Below, one piece after another: positions 32,838 through 39,206 of a DNA stretch of 48,764 nucleotides (position 1 is the first letter of the stretch; the number at the start of each line of letters is the position of its first letter). Both the position numbers and the translations under genes were made by a program. Under the pieces are notes generated by a model. The model ran no database searches, was not told where the DNA came from, and saw nothing but the letters and a program-made list of their open reading frames with translations. The stretch comes from W0P28-013 sp051870755 (GTDB taxonomy: Bacteria > Bacteroidota > Bacteroidia > Bacteroidales > Paludibacteraceae), in NCBI GenBank assembly GCA_051870755.1, contig JBJECE010000023.1:1-48764 (forward strand), written 5' to 3'.

Positions 32838-33959
32838 ATGAAAACATTGAAATATATTTTAAGCAGTGCCGTAGTGGCTGTGGCGTTGACCGCCTGCCAC
32901 ACTTACGGCGAACCCGAAGACAAAGGATATGTGGAAGAGGGTTCGGAAGCCGAGTGGAAAGCCACGATGACCATCGGCGAATTTTTGAGCGATCCCGCTT
33001 TGTTCTCCGAATTTGGCGATGTAACCAAATATCCGCCGCGTGCGCGCTCGTATCAAGGTGCCAATAAATTGAATGAGAATCTCGGTTTGTTCAGTGTGCA
33101 GGACATTACGGCCGATGTTACGATTGTGGGTCGCATTGCTTCGACCGATGTGCCGGGCAACGTTTACAAAAATCTCTATATTCAGGATTGCGCCAATCCG
33201 GACTACGGCATCAAAATTGCGGTAGATGCCGGCAGTCTTGGCGGTATGTATCCGATAGGACAGAAAATTGCCCTCAAACTGAAAGGCTTGGCCATAGGTA
33301 AATATGCGCGTATGCCGCAAATCGGTGTTCCGTATTACAATAACGCCAAAGAGGGAATGGATAATGGAGAAAAAGCCGGTTGGGAGATAGGCCGCATACC
33401 GCCGCAAGTGTTCAAAGATCATGTGCAGTTGATAGGCCAACCCGACAAGAGCAAAATAGTGGTGGACACCATGACCGTAGCCGAAATTAAAGCCACTGCC
33501 GACAACTATAAGGACATTGCCTTGCTATCAAGCCGTTTGGTAGCAATAAAGGAAGTACGTTTTGTGCCTTACACATGGGATACTTATGGTGCATTGAGCA
33601 AATTGTCAGGCACTTATAATTGTGCAACCGATGGTAATGCCAATACGTTTGCGCCTACGACAAATGGCATCGGTTATCCGCAGTCGCGCTGCTTTACAAC
33701 AGATGTCGATACCGTAATCGCTGCTAATTCGTTGGCTATCGGTACCAGCGAATTTGCCAAATTTGCCTGCGCACCACTGCCCGGCGATGAATATGTCGGA
33801 ACGGTTACGGGCTTTGTATCGTACTACTATGATAATGGTAAATACACTCCGGTGAACGATAAAGTGTGGTCGCTGACCATCAATGGTTTGGAGTGGTTGG
33901 AATTGAAAAACGGTGCTGAAACGTGGCACGCCGACGATGTTTATTATCCGAAGTATTAA
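32838..33959 (+). CDS. DUF5689 lipoprotein
   Basis: The 373-residue product has a lipoprotein signal (MKTLKYILSSAVVAVALTAC, lipidated Cys20) followed by HTYGEPED, acidic residues near the +2 positions that in Bacteroidota often direct surface exposure. The DUF5689 pattern is visible: TIGEFLSDP, VQDITADVTIVGRIASTDVPGNVYKNLYIQD, IKIAVDAGSLGGMYPIGQKIALKLKGLAIGKY and a PEVF-like IPPQVFKDHVQLIG. The region looks like tandem OB-type beta-barrels. It lies 36 bases after the receptor gene, so it is in the same operon, and may act as the receptor's surface binding partner. Confidence 0.88.
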   Translation: MKTLKYILSSAVVAVALTACHTYGEPEDKGYVEEGSEAEWKATMTIGEFLSDPALFSEFGDVTKYPPRARSYQGANKLNENLGLFSVQDITADVTIVGRIASTDVPGNVYKNLYIQDCANPDYGIKIAVDAGSLGGMYPIGQKIALKLKGLAIGKYARMPQIGVPYYNNAKEGMDNGEKAGWEIGRIPPQVFKDHVQLIGQPDKSKIVVDTMTVAEIKATADNYKDIALLSSRLVAIKEVRFVPYTWDTYGALSKLSGTYNCATDGNANTFAPTTNGIGYPQSRCFTTDVDTVIAANSLAIGTSEFAKFACAPLPGDEYVGTVTGFVSYYYDNGKYTPVNDKVWSLTINGLEWLELKNGAETWHADDVYYPKY

Positions 33960-34014
33960 CACTAATTGAAATTTGTAACTTTTTAATTTATTAACTTTTT
34001 AATTTTTTATTATC

Positions 34015-34884
34015 ATGAAAACTTCAAAATTTTTCTTTGCAGCCATGATGGCTGCAGCAGTGGCGGTAGGTTTTACTGCATGTGATCCGAAAGACAATGG
34101 TGGCGACATCTTTGGCGGTGGTGATAACAATGGTGGCGATAATGGCAATGGTGGTGGCAAGGATACAACCGTTGTTGTAGGCGAGATTACTTCAATAGCA
34201 GATGCAATTGCTATTATTGACAAATTGGCTCCTGCGGGTCAAACTGATGAGGAATATACCTTACAAGGCAAAATTACTGAAATTATGACAGCGCTAAGCG
34301 ATGTGCCTACATATGGTAATATTCACTTGAAATTGACAGATGCTACAGGTACGATTGCTTGTTATTACACAAATAATCTTGGTAATGTTAAATTTACATC
34401 TGCCGATGAAGTACCTTATGTAGGAGCAGAAGTTGTGATCAAAGGTAAACTGAAAAAATATGTAACAACGCAAACTGACGGAACGGAAACCGTTACACCT
34501 GAAGTTATCAATGGCTATTTTGTAAAAATTATTTCCAATGAAGCTCCGAGCGTTCAAGAAGTAACGATTGCTCAAGCTATTGAAATTATCAATGGCTTGG
34601 CTGATGGTGCTTCTACAACTGATATGTATATCGTATCGGGTGAAGTTAAAAATATTGTAACAACGTCAGAAAATATTGCTAAATATAAAAATTGTGATTT
34701 TTGGATGACGGATGGAACCAATGAAATTCAAGCATTTAGAACAACAGGTGTTGATGGTGCAGACTTTACAGATGGTATGATTGCTGTTGGTGATCAAGTG
34801 AAAGTAAAAGGTCCCTTGATGAAATATGTAAAAACTGATGGTACGGTTGTTCCTGAAATAAATAAAGGAAGTTTAGTTAAATAA
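34015..34884 (+). CDS. Lipoprotein with two OB-fold domains
   Basis: The 289-residue protein has a lipoprotein signal ending GFTAC (Cys23), then a flexible Gly/Asn/Asp-rich linker (about residues 24-50). Two similar halves follow: EYTLQGKITEIMT...HLKLTDATGTIACYYT...VVIKGKLKKYV and MYIVSGEVKNIVT...DFWMTDGTNEIQAFRT...VKVKGPLMKYV. Each has the 'G.i..i.......n....l.D.tG.i..y' order of an OB-fold, as found in YhcR-like secreted nucleic-acid proteins. The gene is visibly AT-richer than the two genes before it, which hints at a separate origin. It ends 21 bases before a strong terminator. Confidence 0.8.
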   Translation: MKTSKFFFAAMMAAAVAVGFTACDPKDNGGDIFGGGDNNGGDNGNGGGKDTTVVVGEITSIADAIAIIDKLAPAGQTDEEYTLQGKITEIMTALSDVPTYGNIHLKLTDATGTIACYYTNNLGNVKFTSADEVPYVGAEVVIKGKLKKYVTTQTDGTETVTPEVINGYFVKIISNEAPSVQEVTIAQAIEIINGLADGASTTDMYIVSGEVKNIVTTSENIAKYKNCDFWMTDGTNEIQAFRTTGVDGADFTDGMIAVGDQVKVKGPLMKYVKTDGTVVPEINKGSLVK

Positions 34885-34905
34885 AATTTCATCAGTATGT
34901 ATTTT

Positions 34906-34935
34906 ATCCCGCACTAATTTTGGTGCGGGATTTTT
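34906..34935 (+). terminator. Rho-independent terminator of the TonB receptor operon
   Basis: ATCCCGCAC pairs perfectly with GTGCGGGAT around an 8-base loop and is followed by TTTTTG. It ends the receptor-DUF5689-OB-fold operon. Confidence 0.9.
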
Positions 34936-34941
34936 GTTTGT

Positions 34942-35043
34942 TTACCTCCCAAACCCTCCCTGCCTACCGCAGGCAGGCTAAAGGAGGGCTTTTTTGTGTT
35001 GGTGCTTTTGCGTGAAGTCCCCTTTAGGGGATTTAGGGGTAAA
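34942..35043 (+). repeat. Palindromic repeat copy R1, left of the DUF559 gene
   Basis: It starts TTACCTCCCAAACCCTCC, forms a CCCTCC...GGAGGG hairpin, then a TCCCCTTTAGGGGA hairpin and ends ATTTAGGGGTAA. The two ends are imperfect inverted repeats. An 18-base palindrome (CTGCCTACCGCAGGCAGG) is inserted in the first hairpin at about 34959-34977, where copies R2 and R3 have plain CCTCCTAAAGGAGGG. It ends 28 bases before the DUF559 -7 box. Confidence 0.85.
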
Positions 35044-35070
35044 CAAGATGGCTAATAGCAAAATATATTG

Positions 35071-35078
35071 TATCTTTG
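35071..35078 (+). promoter_or_regulatory. -7 box of the DUF559 gene
   Basis: TATCTTTG is an exact TAnnTTTG box, 19 bases before the ATG at 35097. No TTTG is seen at the -33 position, which lies close to the end of repeat R1. AAGGAG at 35086-35091 is an unusually good Shine-Dalgarno sequence for this genome. Confidence 0.55.
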
Positions 35079-35096
35079 CATCAAAAAGGAGAAGTG

Positions 35097-35486
35097 ATGC
35101 AGTTTTACGAGGATAAGGATATGTTTTATGGCGCGTATTCCGCATTATTTGAAAAGGCTTCTATGTTGAGAACTACGATGACTTATGCAGAAACTCTTTT
35201 GTGGAATAGACTAAAAAACAGGCAGTTAGGTGTGAAATTTCGTCGTCAGCATCCGCTTGATATATTTATTGCTGATTTTTATTGTCATGCTTGCAAGTTA
35301 GTTATAGAAATTGATGGTGATATTCATAATTTTCAGCACGAATACGATGTTGGGCGAACAGCAGAATTGCAACGATATGGTATTCGGGTAATTCGTTTTA
35401 CGAATGAGGATGTAGAATCGCACATCGAACAAGTAGTAGAGCGCATCAAACAAGTGTTGTCTGAGAGTATGACATGTTCTATTTGA
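35097..35486 (+). CDS. DUF559 (Vsr-like) endonuclease-domain protein
   Basis: I choose ATG 35097 (MQFYEDKDMF), 129 residues, because a purine-rich ribosome site precedes it and the longer TTG-started frame would begin inside the -7 box. The core is standard DUF559, a relative of the Vsr/PD-(D/E)XK nucleases: MTYAETLLWNRLKNRQLGVKFRRQHP, then FIADFYCHACKLVIEIDGDIH (Asp and the E-x-D pair) and IRVIRFTNEDV. All presumed catalytic residues are present. The gene is bracketed by direct repeats R1 and R2, with 53 bases before and 23 after it, which suggests that gene and repeats belong together. Its biological role is undescribed to my knowledge. Confidence 0.9.
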   Translation: MQFYEDKDMFYGAYSALFEKASMLRTTMTYAETLLWNRLKNRQLGVKFRRQHPLDIFIADFYCHACKLVIEIDGDIHNFQHEYDVGRTAELQRYGIRVIRFTNEDVESHIEQVVERIKQVLSESMTCSI

Positions 35487-35509
35487 TGGGGCGTGCGGAA
35501 TTTTTGTTA

Positions 35510-35606
35510 TTACCTCCCAAACCCTCCTAAAGGAGGGCTTATGCTTTGCATTGCAGCAAGTCCCCTTTAGCCTGCCTGCGGTAGGCAGGGGGATTTAGGG
35601 GTAAAA
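35510..35606 (+). repeat. Palindromic repeat copy R2, right of the DUF559 gene
   Basis: Same orientation as R1: TTACCTCCCAAACCCTCC, CCTCCTAAAGGAGGG hairpin, ATGCTTTGCATTGCAGCAAG spacer, second hairpin and ATTTAGGGGTAA. Here the small palindrome is in the second hairpin (about 35570-35589) and reads CCTGCCTGCGGTAGGCAGG, the reverse complement of the one in R1. Confidence 0.88.
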
Positions 35607-35645
35607 TCTAAAATCTTTATTTTCTGTTCATTTTTTGCTTATTCA

Positions 35646-35669
35646 TTTCTTTTGCTTGACCAAAAGAAA
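35646..35669. repeat. Inverted repeat TTTCTTTTG / CAAAAGAAA
   Basis: A perfect 9-bp stem with a 6-base loop (CTTGAC). Similar 'CTTTTG-cttga-CAAAAG' hairpins are familiar as dispersed repeats in Bacteroidota. It precedes the long imperfect hairpin element. Confidence 0.7.
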
Positions 35670-35688
35670 CGAATCAAAGAAAAGTCAA

Positions 35689-35814
35689 GACTATGGCGGC
35701 TGCGTTGCCAAAAATTTGTCGTTTCGGTGTCGGCTAAATCAAACTCGCTGCGCTCAAACAGTGATTTAGCATTTCGACACGCTCAACTCGATTTTTGACA
35801 CACCCGCCAAGGTC
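35689..35814. repeat. Long multi-segment imperfect hairpin element
   Basis: Five nested segments pair in order: GAC with GTC (35689/35812), GGCGG with CCGCC (35695/35804), CAAAAAT with ATTTTTG (35709/35791), GTGTCG with CGACAC (35727/35775) and GCTAAATCA with TGATTTAGC (35733/35762). The loop holds CTCGCTGCGCTCAAACA. No gene overlaps it. It could be a DNA hairpin repeat or a structured RNA; no promoter is seen. Confidence 0.7.
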
Positions 35815-35834
35815 ATTTTTTCATTGTTTTCTGC

Positions 35835-35909
35835 TTTCCCAACCCTCCTAAAGGAGGGCTTATGCTTTGCATTTTTCTGCAGCAAGTCCCCTTTAGGGGG
35901 TTGGGGGCT
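35835..35909 (+). repeat. Palindromic repeat copy R3
   Basis: Same unit and orientation as R1 and R2, without the small inserted palindrome: TTTCCCAACCCTCCTAAAGG, the spacer ATGCTTTGCATTTTTCTGCAGCAAG shared with R2, and a TCCCCTTTAGGGGG hairpin ending GTTGGGGG. It ends about 170 bases before abiEi. Confidence 0.85.
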
Positions 35910-36038
35910 ACGCCGCATCCCTACAATAAATCCTTAACCATTAAACTTTGAAACTATGAAATTCTGTAACTTTTTTTGACTCTGTTGAGAGATATAAAGC
36001 ATGAAACGTGAAAAAAAATGCGTGAAATATATGCGTTA

Positions 36039-36062
36039 GTAATCAAATTTTGATTACCTTTG
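36039..36062 (+). promoter_or_regulatory. abiE promoter -7 box overlapped by a perfect palindromic operator
   Basis: GTAATCAAATTTTGATTAC (36039-36057) is a perfect 9-bp inverted repeat around one base. Its last three bases are the first three of TACCTTTG (36055-36062), an exact -7 box 18 bases before the abiEi ATG. AbiEi antitoxins are known to repress their own promoter by binding inverted repeats, so this is the likely operator. Confidence 0.75.
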
Positions 36063-36079
36063 CACAAAAATAGTTTAAT

Positions 36080-36883
36080 ATGACCATTCGGACCTGGATA
36101 CGAGATCGTGAAATTAGCGGTTATCCAACTTTTTCGGTTGCTGATGTAAAGCGGATATTTCCACAATATTCGGCACAAGTTATCAAAAATGAATTATGCC
36201 GGTTGTCCTCACAGGGCGTGTTGTGTCCGGTGCACAGAGGTTTTTATGTCATTGTTCCTCCGCAATATGCTTCCAAACGGATAGTGCCGCCCATATATTA
36301 TATTGACCAATTGATGTCGTATCTGCATAAACCATATTATATCAGTTTGTTGAATGCCGCAGAGATGTTTGGAGCGGCTCATCAACGCCCACAAACATGT
36401 TCTGTTATGACGGTGCTTCCAAAATCTTCAGTATCTTTGTCAAAGAATAATCAGCTGGTTTGGGTGTATCGTTCGTCTATTCCAACCGATTTTTTGCTTT
36501 CTAAAAATTCAGAAACCGGTATGATTTATTACTCCAATGCAGAGCTGACGGCTATTGACCTTGTACAATATGCACAATATGTTGGTGGTCTTTCTCGGGT
36601 AGCGACTATTTTGGCCGAATTGGCAGAACAACTTGATTTTCGTGGCGCAGCCTCTCACTTGTTTGGTTACACTTCCATTGCCACCCTCCAACGTTTGGGG
36701 TATATATTGGACGAAATATTAGCCCAAAGGGCTGTGGCCGATGTGTTATATGCAGAATTATTGACATACGTCAATAGGTTTAAGTATGTTTCGTTGAGTA
36801 CTCTCCACACTAATTTGTGTGTAACCAAAAATACACGTTGGAAAATCAATGTCAATTTGCTGATAGAACCGGACGAACTATGA
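36080..36883 (+). CDS. abiEi: AbiEi-type antitoxin/autorepressor of a type IV toxin-antitoxin system
   Basis: AbiEi neutralises the AbiEii toxin without direct binding and represses the operon. The 267-residue protein has an N-terminal winged helix (FSVADVKRIFPQYSAQVIKNELCRLSSQGVLCPVHRGFYVI, residues 18-58), where 'L...G.l....rGfY.i' is the family hallmark, then the AbiEi C-terminal region (YYISLLNAAEMFGAAHQRPQ and YSNAELTAIDLVQY). Its stop overlaps the toxin start (ATGA). The promoter region carries a matching palindrome. AbiE systems abort phage infection or stabilise mobile DNA. Confidence 0.9.
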   Translation: MTIRTWIRDREISGYPTFSVADVKRIFPQYSAQVIKNELCRLSSQGVLCPVHRGFYVIVPPQYASKRIVPPIYYIDQLMSYLHKPYYISLLNAAEMFGAAHQRPQTCSVMTVLPKSSVSLSKNNQLVWVYRSSIPTDFLLSKNSETGMIYYSNAELTAIDLVQYAQYVGGLSRVATILAELAEQLDFRGAASHLFGYTSIATLQRLGYILDEILAQRAVADVLYAELLTYVNRFKYVSLSTLHTNLCVTKNTRWKINVNLLIEPDEL

Positions 36884-37674
36884 TAAACAGAACTGCTATA
36901 ACTCAATGGAACACGATTGTGCCTTGGACTGATAATGCACAAGTCGAACAAGATCTTATTATTTCTCGTGCGTTGGTTGCCATTTTCAGTGATAATTTTT
37001 TGGCATCACAGTTGGCATTCAGAGGCGGTACGGCGCTGCATAAATTATATTTGTCGCCACAACCCAGATATAGTGAAGATATTGATTTGGTACAAATAGT
37101 ACCGGGGCAGATCAAACCCATTATGTACAGATTGGGAGAAGTGTTGCATTTTTTGCCTGATAGAGTTACAAAACAAAAGCGCTATAACAACACCATGTTG
37201 TTCCGTATGGACTCGGAAATTCCGCCGACCATTCCGTTGCGTCTGAAAATTGAGATAAACTGTTTTGAACATTTCAATGAGTTAGGACTTGTCACAGTTC
37301 CATTTGAGATGGAAAATAGCTGGTTTTCAGGCCGATGCGATATTACTACATATCATCTGAATGAATTGTTGGGTACGAAGTTGAGAGCATTGTATCAAAG
37401 AAAAAAAGGACGCGACCTTTTTGATTTGTATGTTGCCCTCACGGAAGCATCGGTCAATATTGATGAAATTTTACGTTGCTATAAGCGTTATATGTCGTTT
37501 GTTGTGCAACAGCCACCTACTTACAAGCAGTTTATTAACAATATGAATGCCAAACTGTCGGATCCTGATTTCTTGGGTGATACACAAAGTCTAATCCGTC
37601 CCGATCGGGAGTTCGACCCCCTGTCTGCTTATGAAATTGTCCGTGGCCGTTTAATTGATAAACTGCAGTTGTAA
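36880..37674 (+). CDS. abiEii: AbiEii-type nucleotidyltransferase toxin
   Basis: AbiEii/MenT-family toxins transfer nucleotides to cellular targets, in some cases tRNA 3' ends. I start at ATG 36880, overlapping the antitoxin stop, for 264 residues. Motifs: FRGGTALHKLY (Gly49-Gly50-Thr51, Lys55), SEDIDLV with Asp67 and Asp69 as metal ligands, then ITTYHLNELLGTKLRALYQR and GRDLFDLYVAL as the later conserved Lys and Asp. The active site appears complete. No premature stop is seen, so the system is probably functional. Confidence 0.92.
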   Translation: MINRTAITQWNTIVPWTDNAQVEQDLIISRALVAIFSDNFLASQLAFRGGTALHKLYLSPQPRYSEDIDLVQIVPGQIKPIMYRLGEVLHFLPDRVTKQKRYNNTMLFRMDSEIPPTIPLRLKIEINCFEHFNELGLVTVPFEMENSWFSGRCDITTYHLNELLGTKLRALYQRKKGRDLFDLYVALTEASVNIDEILRCYKRYMSFVVQQPPTYKQFINNMNAKLSDPDFLGDTQSLIRPDREFDPLSAYEIVRGRLIDKLQL

Positions 37675-37737
37675 GTTTTGGCTCTATGTTACAGACCTAC
37701 TTAACTGCTGCCGCCGCGCAAATTGTTGACAAAATCG

Positions 37738-37769
37738 TTTCGGTATGTGCGGAAAAAAGCGTATTTTTG
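37738..37769 (+). promoter_or_regulatory. Promoter of hisS
   Basis: TTTC (37738-37741; one mismatch to TTTG), a 20-base spacer and TATTTTTG (37762-37769, exact -7 box) lie 55 bases before the hisS ATG. Confidence 0.6.
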
Positions 37770-37824
37770 CAAGTGAAAGTGCGGCTGCGGTAGGCGGCCG
37801 TCGAAACAAATAAAAACTGTGAGT

Positions 37825-39180
37825 ATGACTGTAGGTATTCCCAAAGGTACGCGCGATTTTTCGCCGCTGGAGATGGCGAAGCGCAATTATATTTTTGACA
37901 CCATTCGGAGCGTTTTTCGGCGCTATGGCTTTCGGCAGATAGAGACGCCGTCGCTCGAAAACCTATCAACGCTGATGGGCAAATATGGCGAAGAGGGCGA
38001 CAAATTGTTGTTCAAGGTGCTGAATTCGGGCGATTTTGCGGCACGGCTGTCTGATGAGGAACTATTGGCTCGTAATAGTGTGAAATTGACGCCGAAGATA
38101 GCCGAAAAAGGCTTGCGTTACGACCTGACGGTGCCATTTGCGCGCTATGTGGTGCAGCATCGCGACGAGTTGGTGTTTCCTTTCAAACGTTATCAGATTC
38201 AGCCGGTGTGGCGCGCCGATCGTCCGCAAAAAGGACGTTACCGCGAGTTCTATCAGTGCGATGCCGATGTGGTCGGCAGCGATTCGTTGCTGTACGAGGC
38301 CGAATTGATAGAGATGATTGACGAGGCTTTCACGGCGTTCAAAATTCCGGTAACGGTAAAGTTGAACAACCGTAAAATTTTGGCCGGTATCGCCGAATTG
38401 GTGGGCGAAGCCGATCGCATAGTCGATATAACGGTGGCCATCGACAAGATGGACAAAATCGGATTGGAGAACGTCAATGCCGAATTGCTGTCGAAAGGTA
38501 TTGCCGCCGAAGCGGTGGCGAAATTGCAGCCGATATTGCTGCTCGAAGGGTCGAACGCCGAAAAGTTGGCACGTCTGAAAGCGGTGTTGGCTGCGTCGGA
38601 AACGGGCATGAAAGGCATCGCTGAATTGGAGGAAGTGCTTGAACGCGTGGAAGTTGCGGCGTTGCAGAATAGTGTCGAACTCGATTTGACGTTGGCGCGC
38701 GGACTGAATTACTACACCGGCGCCATTCTGGAGGTGAAAGCCATCGGCGTGGAGATGGGAAGCATCGCCGGCGGTGGTCGTTACGACAATCTGACCGGTA
38801 TTTTCGGGTTGCTGGGCGTGTCGGGCGTGGGCTTTTCGTTCGGCGCCGACCGCATCTACGATGTGCTGAATCAACTCGATTTGTTCCCCGAAACATTGTT
38901 GGCGGGCGTGCAGTTGTTGTTTGTCGCGTTCGACGAGTCGGCCTTGAACTTCTGCCTGCCGCTGTTGCGTCGTGTGCGTTGTGCCGGCATTGCAGCAGAA
39001 GTGTACCCGACACCGGCCAAAATGAAAAAACAGATGGCGTACGCCAATGCCAACGCTGTGCCGTTTGTGGCCATCGTGGGCGATAGCGAGATGGAGGCCG
39101 GCAAAGTGATGCTCAAAAATATGGTATCGGGCGAACAGCGTTTGATGAGCATCGACGAGGTGATAGAACATTTGAAATAA
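37825..39180 (+). CDS. hisS: Histidyl-tRNA synthetase
   Basis: The enzyme charges tRNA-His. I start at ATG 37825 (MTVGIPKGTRDFSP), 451 residues, rather than the GTG six bases earlier. Class II motifs: GTRDF, RYDLTVPFARY, the motif-2 loop QPVWRADRPQKGRYREFYQC, the histidine-specific ARGLNYYTGAILEV and GGGRYDNL, and motif 3 VGFSFGADRIYDVL. A C-terminal anticodon-binding domain begins near VQLLFVAFDE. It leads the likely operon hisS-DUF4954-recF. Confidence 0.97.
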   Translation: MTVGIPKGTRDFSPLEMAKRNYIFDTIRSVFRRYGFRQIETPSLENLSTLMGKYGEEGDKLLFKVLNSGDFAARLSDEELLARNSVKLTPKIAEKGLRYDLTVPFARYVVQHRDELVFPFKRYQIQPVWRADRPQKGRYREFYQCDADVVGSDSLLYEAELIEMIDEAFTAFKIPVTVKLNNRKILAGIAELVGEADRIVDITVAIDKMDKIGLENVNAELLSKGIAAEAVAKLQPILLLEGSNAEKLARLKAVLAASETGMKGIAELEEVLERVEVAALQNSVELDLTLARGLNYYTGAILEVKAIGVEMGSIAGGGRYDNLTGIFGLLGVSGVGFSFGADRIYDVLNQLDLFPETLLAGVQLLFVAFDESALNFCLPLLRRVRCAGIAAEVYPTPAKMKKQMAYANANAVPFVAIVGDSEMEAGKVMLKNMVSGEQRLMSIDEVIEHLK

Positions 39181-39206
39181 TTTTAGTAAGCCGTAACTTG
39201 TAAAAT

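Noticed and set aside
29664..33959. SusC/SusD-type polysaccharide utilisation locus
   Set aside because: The receptor is followed by DUF5689 and OB-fold lipoproteins rather than SusD, and no glycoside hydrolase is present in the cluster.
35076..35096. Longer TTG-started version of the DUF559 gene
   Set aside because: That start falls within the -7 box TATCTTTG, whereas the ATG at 35097 has an AAGGAG site at normal distance.
34942..35909. Classical insertion sequence around the DUF559 gene
   Set aside because: No transposase motif, and the flanking repeats are direct two-hairpin units rather than simple terminal inverted repeats with target duplications.
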